This document shows, one piece after another, positions 23,767-32,205 of a DNA stretch of 38,690 nt; position 1 is the first letter of the stretch, and each line of letters begins with the position of its first letter. Origin of the DNA: Chloroflexota bacterium. GTDB lineage: Bacteria; Chloroflexota; Anaerolineae; CG2-30-64-16. The notes beneath the pieces are model-generated. The model was not told where the DNA came from and did no database searches. It saw only the letters and a list, made by a program, of their open reading frames with translations. The stretch lies in assembly GCA_016876015.1 (NCBI GenBank), contig VGOD01000026.1, positions 1 to 38,690 of the forward strand, in the 5' to 3' direction. Made by a program: the position numbers and the translations under genes.

Positions 23767-24912
23767 TCAAAACGGCGGGGGCGGCACATCCACCGGCGCG
23801 CCGCCGTTACGGAGCGACTGCGCCGCGCACACCCCGGCCGCCACGCTCATCCGACCGGCCAGCGGGATCGCCAGCGGCTCCTTGCCGTCGAGACACATCT
23901 CCACGAAGTCGCGGCAGATCACCGGGTCGGCGCCGCCGTGGCCCCCGCGCGCCGGCTTGATGGTGTAGGCGCGGTCGGCCAGATCGCGCCACGAGTTCGA
24001 GACGCGCGTCTTCACCCACACGGTCATCTCCGGCTCCGAGTTTTCGATCCGGCCCTCGGTCCCGATGATCGTATAATTCCGGTGATAGTCAGGCGTGAAG
24101 TGGCATTGAAGATAGGAGGCCTTGATCCCGCCCTCCAGTTCCATGATCATCACCTGGTTATCCTCGACATCCACCTCCTGGCGGAAACAACACTGGATGC
24201 GGCGCGAACGCGAGACCTCGGTGCAAGTGTCGCGTTCGGGGCAGGCCGGGCAGGTCAGGTCGTTCGGCTTGTCGCCGCCGAAGAAATCCAGGCTGCCGAA
24301 CGCGGCCGTCCGTTTGGTGTAGCGGCCGGTCAGCCAGTGGATCATGTCGAGATCGTGCGAACCTTTTTGCAGCAGGAGCGAAGTCGCGTTCTGGCGGGTG
24401 GCGTGCCAGTCGTGGTAGTAGAAGTCGCTACCCATGCCCACGAAGTGGCGCACCCACGCGGCCCGGATTTCGCCGATCGCGCCCGACTCGATGATCTCTT
24501 TCATCACACGGAAGATGTTCATGTAGCGCATGTTGAAGCCGACCATCAGCCGCGTGCCTGACCTGCGCCAGGCGTTCAAGACGCGGTCGCAGCCTTCGAT
24601 GGTGATCGTCATCGGCTTCTCGCAGAAGACGTGCTTGCCCGCCTCCAACGCCGCGACCGCGTGTTCCTCGTGGCAATAGTCGGGCGAGGTGACCGCGATG
24701 GCGTCAATATCGGGTCGGGCGATCAGCTCGCGATAGTCGAGCGTTGTGAAGGGCGCCTTCTCGTGTTCGACGCGAAACGCATCCAGATATTCCGGCACGA
24801 TATCGGCCGCGCCGACGACGACCGAACGGCCCTGCGGATCATGCCAGTGCCGCCACAAGCCGCCGCGGCCGTTGATGCCGATCATGCCGATGCGCAGTTG
24901 GGTGAGGGACAT
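23767..24912 (-). CDS. Gfo/Idh/MocA-family oxidoreductase
   Basis: A 381-residue NAD(P)-dependent dehydrogenase. The N-terminal Rossmann domain starts LRIGMIGINGRGG, and the family marker EKP is seen in HVFCEKPM. The C-terminal domain has KGSHDLDMIHWL, with the catalytic His-Asp pair. A Cys-rich patch (CPACPERDTCTEV ... CCFRQEV, about residues 220-245) could bind a metal and is found in some subfamilies. These enzymes oxidise or reduce sugars, inositols and their derivatives. It sits 63 bp downstream of the DapA/NanA-like gene, with AGGAGAA before its ATG, so both likely act in one sugar pathway. Confidence 0.9.
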   Translation of the reverse strand: MSLTQLRIGMIGINGRGGLWRHWHDPQGRSVVVGAADIVPEYLDAFRVEHEKAPFTTLDYRELIARPDIDAIAVTSPDYCHEEHAVAALEAGKHVFCEKPMTITIEGCDRVLNAWRRSGTRLMVGFNMRYMNIFRVMKEIIESGAIGEIRAAWVRHFVGMGSDFYYHDWHATRQNATSLLLQKGSHDLDMIHWLTGRYTKRTAAFGSLDFFGGDKPNDLTCPACPERDTCTEVSRSRRIQCCFRQEVDVEDNQVMIMELEGGIKASYLQCHFTPDYHRNYTIIGTEGRIENSEPEMTVWVKTRVSNSWRDLADRAYTIKPARGGHGGADPVICRDFVEMCLDGKEPLAIPLAGRMSVAAGVCAAQSLRNGGAPVDVPPPPF

Positions 24913-24975
24913 GGGTTCTCCTGCAGAAAGCTGAAACGTGTTGTGCGAAGCGTTACCCGATGCGACAGAGGCAAT

Positions 24976-25863
24976 TCACAGCTCCGCCAGCGCCTGGAAC
25001 CCGACCGTCGCCAGCCTGGCGCGCAGTTGCGACGCCTGGTCGGCAGGAAAGGGTAGTCCCGGCAGCCGCGGCTGGCCGCAGTCGAGGCCGAGGATGCGCA
25101 ACGCCTCTTTGAGCGCACCGTGGAACCCGGCCGCGATCAACACGGCGGTGACGTGGTTGACGCGCATCTGCAACTCGTGACCGCGCGCCAGGTCGCCAGA
25201 CAGAACGCAGCGGCGCATCTCGCGATATGCGCCGGGCATCAGGTTCAGCGTCGAGCCGATGTGCCCGCTGGAGCCCTGCATGGCGCCGAACAGCGATTGC
25301 TCGTCCATCCCCGCGAAGACGGTCCAGCCCTCCGTGCGCAACTCGATGAGATGCCGGAGTTCGTACATGTTCGGCCCGGTGTACTTGACGCCAGCCACAT
25401 TCGGAATCTCCATCAGATTCCGCATCAGGGCGACCGCGTCTAGCGGCCCGCCGAAGACGTAGACCAGCAACGGCAGGCTGGGCACGGCCCCCGCGAGGGT
25501 CGCATAGTAGGCACGCGTGCTGCGCGCATCGCTGTACTGCGGCAACAAGACACTGCTGACGCCATCTGCGCCCGCGGTCTCGGCATGCCGGGCCAGCGCG
25601 ACCGCCTCGCGCACAGCCACCGCGCCCACATGCGCAATCACCGGCACACGGCCGCGCACCTGCTCCACGACCACCTCCAACACCTGCTTGCGTTCTGCGA
25701 CCGTCATGGCCAGCCCTTGCCCGGTGCTGCCGCAGACGTAGAAACCATCCACCTGCTTGCCGATCAGATGCTCGACCAGCCGGCGCAGGGCCGGCGCATC
25801 CACCTCGTCCTCAGCCGTGAATGGGGTGACCAATGCGGGCCAGATCCCTCCGAAAGTCCTCAT
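24976..25863 (-). CDS. DapA/NanA-family aldolase (N-acetylneuraminate lyase-like)
   Basis: A 295-residue class I aldolase of the dihydrodipicolinate synthase family. The pyruvate-binding GSTGQG (45-50), Tyr135 in VYVFGG and the Schiff-base Lys160 in GVKYTGPNMYEL are visible. The sequence around the Lys, with an aromatic residue and T after it (K-Y/F-T), is closer to N-acetylneuraminate lyase than to DapA. Together with the sialidase gene at 28883 this suggests sialic acid breakdown, but other keto-acid sugar substrates are possible. AGGAGG precedes the ATG. Confidence 0.85.
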   Translation of the reverse strand: MRTFGGIWPALVTPFTAEDEVDAPALRRLVEHLIGKQVDGFYVCGSTGQGLAMTVAERKQVLEVVVEQVRGRVPVIAHVGAVAVREAVALARHAETAGADGVSSVLLPQYSDARSTRAYYATLAGAVPSLPLLVYVFGGPLDAVALMRNLMEIPNVAGVKYTGPNMYELRHLIELRTEGWTVFAGMDEQSLFGAMQGSSGHIGSTLNLMPGAYREMRRCVLSGDLARGHELQMRVNHVTAVLIAAGFHGALKEALRILGLDCGQPRLPGLPFPADQASQLRARLATVGFQALAEL

Positions 25864-25928
25864 GAAGCCTCCTGATTCCGTGTGACATGTGCCCTTCGCC
25901 TCGCGGCGGGCCGTGGGCGGCCAGCATC

Positions 25929-25957
25929 ATGATAGCGCACAACGAGAGGGTTGACAA
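25929..25957 (-). promoter_or_regulatory. Promoter of the lyase-dehydrogenase operon
   Basis: On the minus strand TTGTCA (25957-25952), 17 bp, TATCAT (25934-25929), about 65 nt before the lyase ATG. The -35 region overlaps a GTTGA...TCAAC inverted repeat (25950-25971) that could be an operator. Confidence 0.55.
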
Positions 25958-26207
25958 GTCCCCCTATCAACAGTCTATGGCCGATGAGCCAGGGGGTATA
26001 CTGCAAGAGTGTCGGTCATGGCGAGGGACGCCGTTTGCCCCGAAGCAATCTCCTGCTTTTGGCAAGAACAAGACTGCTCTGCTTCGTCCCTCGCAACCGC
26101 ACACTACGCTCCTGCCCAGAACATCCCGACGCTAGCGGTTTCGAGCCTTTAGGCGGTCTGTCGCTCAGCCCACTGAACCGGCTGATCCTAAAGGAGGCTT
26201 CGCACAG

Positions 26208-26269
26208 CCTCGAAACCGGACGCGCATGTTCTTGCCAGCCTCGAAACCGGGCGCGCATGTTCTTGCCAG
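26208..26269. repeat. 31-bp tandem direct repeat, two copies
   Basis: Copies at 26208-26238 and 26239-26269 start CCTCGAAACCGG and differ at one base. The 590-bp gap between the divergent lyase and URO-D-like genes also holds a decayed CATTGCGA-family repeat (about 26017-26100) and promoters at both ends; no gene is seen in it. Confidence 0.85.
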
Positions 26270-26351
26270 AGCGCTGCCGGTGTCGGCCTCGGGAACGCAT
26301 AGTGACGAAGTCGCCAAAGGTTTTGCGTTATACTCTTGGCCAGGGCCGGCG

Positions 26352-26380
26352 TTGACAACCAGGCGTCTATGATGGATAAT
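26352..26380 (+). promoter_or_regulatory. Promoter of the plus-strand sugar gene run
   Basis: TTGACA (26352-26357), exactly 17 bp, GATAAT (26375-26380): a near-consensus sigma-70-type promoter, giving a leader of about 67 nt before the URO-D-like gene. Confidence 0.75.
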
Positions 26381-26457
26381 CACACAAGGCCCGGCAGAAA
26401 CCCGATGACGCAAATGTGCTGGCGCTGTACGAGATGGGCTACAAGGAGCGCATGTGA
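26380..26457 (+). pseudogene. Possible 3' remnant of a lost gene
   Basis: In this frame the bases read SHKARQKPDDANVLALYEMG then YKERM and a stop, with normal-looking amino-acid usage. The TGA overlaps the GTG start of the next gene by 4 nt (GTGA), as in an intact operon. No start codon with a ribosome site precedes it, and a stop lies just upstream. It may be the tail of a former upstream gene; the family was not recognised. Confidence 0.3.
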
Positions 26458-27572
26458 ACACACGCCTCGCCGCCCTGTTGCGGCGTCTCGCCGACACCCT
26501 CGATCTGGCCCACGAACAGGAAATCGCCAGCCGGCATCAGGCCGCACTGGCGTATGAGCCGGTTGAACGCCTGCCGCTCGTGGTCAGCTATCCGTTGCCG
26601 GCGGACGATCCCTGGCAGCCGTACCCGCACCATGAGATCTTCGATGACCCGGAGAAGATGCTCTTCAACGAGTTGGTGAGCGCGTGGGACACGCACATCG
26701 TCCACCGTCCCCTCGTCGGCGACGATCTGCCGGCGACCATTCGCGCGAACTTCGGCACCGTGCTCGTGGCGTCGGCCTTCGGCGCGCGTGTCGAACAGGT
26801 GGAGGACAACCCGCCGTGGGTGCGACCGTTCGCGTCGCGGGCAGAACTGGCCGCCGGGCTGGCCCGCGGGCCAGTGGAGCTGACCGCAGGTTGGCTGCCG
26901 CGTGTGGTCGAGCGGTATCGGTTCTACCGCGACGTGCTGGCGCTCCATCCGCCGCTGCCCGCCGGGATCCGGCTCGTGTTGCCCGACCTGCAAGGGCCGG
27001 TGGACACGCTGGAGATGATGTGCGGCTCGATGCTGTATGCCGATCTGATCGAAGACCCGGACTTTGTGGCGCAGGCGCTCGCCAAAGTCGCGGCCGTGCA
27101 AGTGTCCCTGGCGCGCCAGCTCGCGCCGCTGCTCAACGACGGCCCGGCAGGGTTCAGCCACCAGCACGGGTTCATGATTCGCGGCCGGATCCTACTGCGG
27201 GGCGATTCGGCGATCATGGTGTCGCCCCGCATGTACCGCCGGCAGCTCGCGGCGCACGATGAGCGGGTGCTGGCTGAACTGGGCGGCGGCGGCATCCACA
27301 GTTGCGGTAATTTCATGCACAACGTCGGCGCCATGCTCGAGCTGCCTTCGCTCCAGTGTCTGGACTTTGGCCAGTCGCAGCTCAATGATATGGACGCCAT
27401 CTATGCCCAGGCCAAAGAGCGGCCCATCGCGCTTGTGCGCGTCCACGCGACCGCCGACGAGCTGCGCCAGGGCGACATCAGCCAAAGATTCCCGACCGGC
27501 GTGACGCTGCTGCACGCCGCGCCTTCACTCGACGCCGCACGCGCCATCGTGGCGGCCTATGCACAGAACTGA
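26454..27572 (+). CDS. Uroporphyrinogen decarboxylase-like methyltransferase-family protein
   Basis: A 372-residue protein with the URO-D/MtaA TIM-barrel pattern: LPDLQGPVDTLEMMCG in the middle, the late GGGGIHSCGNFMHNV and QCLDFGQSQLNDM, and a C-terminal barrel end. The His-x-Cys of IHSCGN is the zinc-ligand motif of corrinoid-dependent methyltransferases (MtaA/MtbA branch). True heme URO-Ds lack it. The gene is alone with sugar genes, so a role in haem synthesis is unlikely; homologues are common in carbohydrate clusters with unknown substrates. Translation starts at GTG with AAGGAG 6 nt upstream. Confidence 0.8.
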   Translation: MNTRLAALLRRLADTLDLAHEQEIASRHQAALAYEPVERLPLVVSYPLPADDPWQPYPHHEIFDDPEKMLFNELVSAWDTHIVHRPLVGDDLPATIRANFGTVLVASAFGARVEQVEDNPPWVRPFASRAELAAGLARGPVELTAGWLPRVVERYRFYRDVLALHPPLPAGIRLVLPDLQGPVDTLEMMCGSMLYADLIEDPDFVAQALAKVAAVQVSLARQLAPLLNDGPAGFSHQHGFMIRGRILLRGDSAIMVSPRMYRRQLAAHDERVLAELGGGGIHSCGNFMHNVGAMLELPSLQCLDFGQSQLNDMDAIYAQAKERPIALVRVHATADELRQGDISQRFPTGVTLLHAAPSLDAARAIVAAYAQN

Positions 27573-27619
27573 CCTTCTATGGCATCCAATTCAGGGACAT
27601 TCCACAAGGAGCATACAAA

Positions 27620-28750
27620 ATGATCCACCAACTACCAACCCTCAGCGCCGGCCGGACTAGCCGGTGCTCGTCGTGGGACACCAGCGGCCGGAACGCCGAC
27701 GCGTGGCGCATCGAGCCGGGGCAAACACGCGTGCTGGCCGACATCAAAGCGCCGGGCGCGATCACCCACATCTGGATGACCCAACGCGATCACTACCGCG
27801 AATGTCTGCTCAAGATCACCTGGGACGATGCGAGCCGGCCCAGCGTCCTCGTCCCACTCGGCGACTTCTTCGGGCTAGGGCACGGCATCGTCAACAGCTA
27901 CCAGTCGCTGCTCTTCACCGCCTCGACGCGCAACAACAATCAGTTCAACCAGGGCTGCGCGCTCAACTGCTATGCGCGGATGCCCTTCAACGAACGCGCG
28001 GTGGTAGAGCTGGTGAACGAGAGCGCCGAGACTCACGGGCAGTACTTCTACGTGGACTATGAGACCTGCGACCGTCCGCAGCCCGACGCGGGCTACTTCC
28101 ACGCCGAATTCCGACGGACGAATCCGTTCGGGGGCTGGGGCCACGAAATCCGGGTCAACACGCCAGAAGCCAACATCGTCAATACCGAGAGGCTGGCCTG
28201 GGAGAACAACTACGTCATCCTCGAGACTCAGGGTCGCGGCCACTACATCGGCTGCAATCTGTCGGTGACGAACTTCCAGGGCACGTGGTGGGGCGAAGGG
28301 GACGATATGATCTGGGTGGACGGCTACAAGTGGCCGCCTGACCTGCACGGGACCGGCAGCGAGGATTACCTCAACCAGGCCTGGGGGATGCAGCCAAATG
28401 CCTTCCTGCGCAACGGCTCCTCGATCCACGAGAGCCACACGCATGGCTACCAGACGAGCTATGTGCTGCACATCGAGAATCCGGTCCGCTTTCAGCGAGA
28501 GATCAAGGTCACGATCGAGCACGGCCACGGCAACCACCTGGCGAACGAGATGTCATCCGTCGCGTACTGGTACGCCGATCAGCCGCGCGCGGCGGTCGCG
28601 CCGCCGCCGATGCTCCAGCGTCTGCCGGTGCTGCGCGACAACCAGGGCCAATGGCTGCATGATCCCGAACGGGAATGCCCCGGCGCGCCGGCGCCGATCA
28701 ACGAGGAGATGGCCCGCATGAAGGCGCAGTGGGCCGAAAAACCGCGGTAA
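27620..28750 (+). CDS. GH172 (DUF2961) glycoside hydrolase
   Basis: A 376-residue DUF2961/GH172 protein. Typical motifs are SSWDTSGRNADAWRIEPGQT, ADIKAPGAITHIWMT, VPLGDFFGLGHG, the central GTGSEDYLNQAWG (a conserved Glu expected in the active site) and HGYQTSYVLHIENPVRFQR. Family members include alpha-D-fructofuranosidase/difructose dianhydride enzymes and D-arabinofuranosidases. There is no signal peptide, so it acts in the cytosol. The substrate is not predictable. AAGGAG lies 8 nt before the ATG. Confidence 0.88.
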   Translation: MIHQLPTLSAGRTSRCSSWDTSGRNADAWRIEPGQTRVLADIKAPGAITHIWMTQRDHYRECLLKITWDDASRPSVLVPLGDFFGLGHGIVNSYQSLLFTASTRNNNQFNQGCALNCYARMPFNERAVVELVNESAETHGQYFYVDYETCDRPQPDAGYFHAEFRRTNPFGGWGHEIRVNTPEANIVNTERLAWENNYVILETQGRGHYIGCNLSVTNFQGTWWGEGDDMIWVDGYKWPPDLHGTGSEDYLNQAWGMQPNAFLRNGSSIHESHTHGYQTSYVLHIENPVRFQREIKVTIEHGHGNHLANEMSSVAYWYADQPRAAVAPPPMLQRLPVLRDNQGQWLHDPERECPGAPAPINEEMARMKAQWAEKPR

Positions 28751-28754
28751 GAAT

Positions 28755-28840
28755 GTCATTGCGACGAAGCAATCTCGTCCCACGCAGGGGATTGCTTTGC
28801 TTCGTGCCTCGCAACCCCAAGCGGCGGGCCTCGCAATGAC
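28755..28840. repeat. 86-bp palindromic element with GTCATTGCGA ends
   Basis: The terminal 10-mers GTCATTGCGA (28755-28764) and TCGCAATGAC (28831-28840) are perfect inverted copies. Inner segments CGAAGCAAT (28765-28773) and ATTGCTTTGCTTCG (28791-28804) are also inverted. It fills most of the GH172-sialidase spacer and is the complete form of the fragments at 7458, 19730 and about 26017. Confidence 0.88.
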
Positions 28841-28882
28841 GGCGCAGAGACGGCTCTTGGGTCAGAGTCAGAAGCATCGGCC

Positions 28883-29914
28883 ATGATACAAACCGACCTC
28901 TTCATCGCCGGCCAGGACGGCTATCATACGTTTCGCATCCCCGCGCTGCTCGTGACAGCCGCGGGCACGATTCTTGCGTTTTGCGAAGGTCGCAGGTACA
29001 GCAGGTCGGATTCGGGCGACATTGACATCGTGCTGCGACGTTCCACCGACAACGGCGACACCTGGAGCGAGATGCGGATCATCGCCGATGCCGGAGAGAA
29101 CGTCTTCGGCAACCCGTGTCCCGTCCAGGATCGCACGACCGGCGCGATCTGGCTGCCGCTCAACTGGAACCTGGCCGACCGGCCGGAAAGCATGATCGTG
29201 CGCGGAGAAGCGTCGCGCGGGGTATGGCTGCTGTGCAGCGACGATGACGGCGTCACCTGGTCGGCGCCGGTAGAGATCACCGCGCAGGTGAAGCCGGATG
29301 ACTGGCGCTGGTATGCCACCGGGCCGGGGCACGGCATCCAACTGGCGAGCGGCCGGCTGCTGATCCCCTGCGACTTCAGTGTGGGGCCGCCTGACCCCGC
29401 GCGCCGCGATTTCGGCTCACACGTCATCTACAGCGATGACCACGCCGCGAGCTGGCAGGTGGGCGGCGCGATCCTCGGCCAGGTCAACGAGTGCCAGGCC
29501 GTGCAACTTTCCGACGGCGCGATCTACCTCAACATGCGCGCCTATCATGGCCGTAACCGCCGTGCAGTCGCCTGGAGCCACGACGAGGGGCTGACCTGGT
29601 CGGAGGCGCGGCTGGACGACGCGTTGATCGAGCCGGTCTGTCAGGCGGGGCTGCTGGGCTTGCCCGACGACCGCGTGGTCTTCTCGAACCCGGCCAGCAC
29701 GCAGCGCGAGCGGCTGACCGTGCGCATCAGCGCCGATCGCTGCCGCACCTGGTCGGCCGGGCTGGTGTTGCACGCCGGGCCGAGCGCGTACTCGGATCTG
29801 GCGCAGGCGCCGGATGGCCGGCTGTGCTGCCTCTATGAGCGCGGGGACGCCCACCCGTATGAGCGGATTACCCTGGCCCGTTTTCATGTTGCGACCGCGG
29901 GCATCGCTCTGTGA
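28883..29914 (+). CDS. Exo-alpha-sialidase-like protein (GH33/BNR repeats)
   Basis: A 343-residue six-bladed propeller. FRIP (17-20) gives the first catalytic Arg. Five Asp-box motifs of the S-x-D-x-G-x-T-W type are seen: STDNGDTW, SDDDGVTW, SDDHAASW, SHDEGLTW, SADRCRTW. The Glu of NECQAV and the Tyr of SAYSDLAQ fit the catalytic Glu/Tyr of sialidases. There is no signal peptide, so the substrate must be imported or the enzyme acts on intracellular glycans. It may free sialic acid for the lyase at 24976. Its stop overlaps the extended start region of the next gene. Confidence 0.85.
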   Translation: MIQTDLFIAGQDGYHTFRIPALLVTAAGTILAFCEGRRYSRSDSGDIDIVLRRSTDNGDTWSEMRIIADAGENVFGNPCPVQDRTTGAIWLPLNWNLADRPESMIVRGEASRGVWLLCSDDDGVTWSAPVEITAQVKPDDWRWYATGPGHGIQLASGRLLIPCDFSVGPPDPARRDFGSHVIYSDDHAASWQVGGAILGQVNECQAVQLSDGAIYLNMRAYHGRNRRAVAWSHDEGLTWSEARLDDALIEPVCQAGLLGLPDDRVVFSNPASTQRERLTVRISADRCRTWSAGLVLHAGPSAYSDLAQAPDGRLCCLYERGDAHPYERITLARFHVATAGIAL

Positions 29915-29939
29915 CGAACCCGCTGTTCTATGCTATGAT
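29911..29939 (+). promoter_or_regulatory. Possible extended -10 promoter of the glycyl radical enzyme
   Basis: GTGACG (29911-29916), 17 bp, then TGCTATGAT (29931-29939), an extended -10. It would allow the next two genes to be expressed apart from the sialidase. Confidence 0.45.
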
Positions 29940-29970
29940 ACACTCAACTCACCTGACAGGAGCCGCCAAC

Positions 29971-32205
29971 TTGCCCGATCAAGCCTCCACCTCTCCCTGG
30001 ACCTACGAGGGCCGGCTGGCCGCGCTGTGCGCCACCAAGCTGGCGCACACGGCCGAGAAGCAGGCGATCATCGGCGCGATGGATCACGACGACCACGCGC
30101 TCATCCTGCCGCCGGCTGAATTACGCCGCGTGGTGAAGAGCATCAGCGGCTCCGGCGAGCCGATCACCGATGTGCTGCTCGCCAACTTCGAGCCGACCAG
30201 CAACCATCCCAGCGGCGGATTTTTCGGCGCGCGGGCCGTTGGCCGCAGCTTCCGGGCGCTGCTCGAGGCGCATCCGCCTTACGTGGATCCGCTCAGCTCG
30301 ATCCTGGGCGGCTACTGCGTGAACTTCAATTCGTATCGCAAGGTGCAGTGGAACCCCGACTTCGACTACTCGCACCTGAAGCCGGAGCAGGAAAAGTACC
30401 GGCTGCGGCACGGCATCGGCGGCGTGCAGCACTTCTGCCAGGATCTGGCGATCGGGCTGGAGCTGGGCTTCGGCGGCCTGCTGAAGAAGATTCGCTATTA
30501 CCGCGCAGAGCACGGCCCGGAACACGCGGAGTTCTACGACGGCCTCCAGGATGTGGTGTTGGGGTTCCAGGCGTGGATCGCCGCGAACGCGGCCGAGGCG
30601 CGGCGGCTGGCGGAGGTCGAGACCGACCCGCACCGGCGGGAGAACCTGCTGGTCATGGCCGACATCAACGGGCGGCTGGTCGAGGCGCCTCCGCAGACCT
30701 TTCGCGAAGCGTGCCAGTGGATCACCTGGTACGACACCGCCGCGCGGATGTACAACGGCAGCGGCTCGTTGGGCCGGCTGGATGTGTTGCTGCAGCCCTT
30801 CTACGAGCGCGATGTGGCGGCTGGCATCCTGACCGACGAAGAAGCGACCTTCCATCTCGCGTGCAGCCTGTTGCGAGACACCCCCTACATCCAGTTGGGC
30901 GGGCCAGACGCCGAGGGCCGCGAGGTTACGAGCCGCGTCTCGTTCCTGGTGCTGGAGGCCGCGCACCGGCTCAAGACGCCGGCGAACATCGGCGTGTGCG
31001 TGGGCAAGAGCGCCGATCCTGCGCTGCTGCGCCGCGGGGTCGAGATCATGCTGGAGGACAAGACCGGCATCCCGAAGTTCCTGGGGATAGACAACGTCGT
31101 GCGCGGGTTCGCCCGCAACGGCGTTCCGTTGGCGACCGCGCGCGAGCGCGCCTACTCTGGCTGTCACTGGTTCGCCATCCCTGGCCGCGAGTACACACTG
31201 AACGACATTCCCAAGATCAACTTCGCGGGGGTTTTTCTGGTCGCGTGGGATGAGATGTTCGCGAGCTGCCAGCCGCCGGGTGTGGCGAGGTTGTGGCGGC
31301 TCTTCGAGCTCCACATGCGCCGCGCGGTCGAGGTCATGGCCGAGGGCCTGGATTTCCACATGGCGCACATGCACCAGGTTTTTCCCGAGCTCGTCCTCGA
31401 CCTGCTCTGTCACGGCCCCATTGAGAAGGGGTTGGATGCCGCGGCCGGCGGCGTGGGACACTACAACCTGTGCGTGGACGGCGCAGCGCTGGCGACCGTG
31501 GCCGACTCCTTCGCGGCGCTGGAGCAGCGGGTGGAGCGCGAGCGGCGGCTGACCTGGGCAGAGGTCCACGCCTGCGTCGAGAGCAATTGGGCTGGCCCCG
31601 CGGGAGAACGCATCCGGCTGATGATGCGGAGCATCCCGCGCTTCGGCAGCGGCGGTTCGCTGGCCGACGAATACGCAGTGCGCATCACGCGGCTCTTCAC
31701 CGACCTGATCAAGGAGAAGCCGACGCCGGCCGGCTTCAACCTGATCCCCGGCCTCTTCTCGTGGGCCAGCATGATCGCCATGGGCGGCGACCTCAAGGCG
31801 ACTCCCAACGGCCGCCGCGCGGGCGAGCCGATCTCGCACGGCGCCAGCCCGGATCCCGGCTTTCGTCGCGACGCCGCGGCCACGGCCATGGCGACGGCCG
31901 TCGCCGCGGTGCAGCCCGGCTGGGGCAACTCCGCGCCGATGCAAATCGAGCTCGATCCGGGGCTCGCCCGCGATCGGGCCGGCGTGGAGGCCATCGCCAG
32001 CCTGGTGCGCGGCCACATGGACCTCGGCGGCACGCAGATCAACATGAACGTGCTCGACAAAGCCACGATCCTGGCCGCGCACCAGGATCCCGGCAAATAT
32101 CCCGACCTGGTGGTGCGCGTGACCGGTTTCAGCGCCTACTTCGCCAGCCTGTCGCCCCAGTTCCGCCAGTTGGTGGTGGATCGCATTATCGAGGAGGCAA
32201 GATGA
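29971..32205 (+). CDS. Glycyl radical enzyme of unassigned subfamily (PFL-like)
   Basis: A 744-residue glycyl radical enzyme. The radical loop RVTGFSAYFASLSPQF near the C-terminus holds the Gly (residue 719), and the thiyl Cys lies in AYSGCHWFAIPGREYTL (residue 398). Diol dehydratases, CutC and HypD have GCVE at this place, and PFL has CCVSP; here it is GCHW, so it fits none of the well-known groups and lacks the dehydratase Glu. No radical-SAM activase is in the window. The TTG at 29971 follows CAGGAG by about 9 nt; starts at GTG 29911 or ATG 29935 are possible. The stop overlaps the isomerase start. The reaction is unknown; sugar or acid cleavage is a guess from context. Confidence 0.88.
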   Translation: MPDQASTSPWTYEGRLAALCATKLAHTAEKQAIIGAMDHDDHALILPPAELRRVVKSISGSGEPITDVLLANFEPTSNHPSGGFFGARAVGRSFRALLEAHPPYVDPLSSILGGYCVNFNSYRKVQWNPDFDYSHLKPEQEKYRLRHGIGGVQHFCQDLAIGLELGFGGLLKKIRYYRAEHGPEHAEFYDGLQDVVLGFQAWIAANAAEARRLAEVETDPHRRENLLVMADINGRLVEAPPQTFREACQWITWYDTAARMYNGSGSLGRLDVLLQPFYERDVAAGILTDEEATFHLACSLLRDTPYIQLGGPDAEGREVTSRVSFLVLEAAHRLKTPANIGVCVGKSADPALLRRGVEIMLEDKTGIPKFLGIDNVVRGFARNGVPLATARERAYSGCHWFAIPGREYTLNDIPKINFAGVFLVAWDEMFASCQPPGVARLWRLFELHMRRAVEVMAEGLDFHMAHMHQVFPELVLDLLCHGPIEKGLDAAAGGVGHYNLCVDGAALATVADSFAALEQRVERERRLTWAEVHACVESNWAGPAGERIRLMMRSIPRFGSGGSLADEYAVRITRLFTDLIKEKPTPAGFNLIPGLFSWASMIAMGGDLKATPNGRRAGEPISHGASPDPGFRRDAAATAMATAVAAVQPGWGNSAPMQIELDPGLARDRAGVEAIASLVRGHMDLGGTQINMNVLDKATILAAHQDPGKYPDLVVRVTGFSAYFASLSPQFRQLVVDRIIEEAR

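Noticed and set aside
26208-26269. Possible CRISPR from two 31-bp repeats
   Set aside because: The copies are directly adjacent with no spacer and no cas gene.
25887-26355. Small plus-strand open frames in the 590-bp spacer
   Set aside because: They are translated repeats without ribosome sites or protein-like composition.
30121-32082. 653-codon minus-strand open frame opposite the glycyl radical enzyme
   Set aside because: His/Arg/Gln-rich antisense shadow of a gene with intact catalytic motifs.
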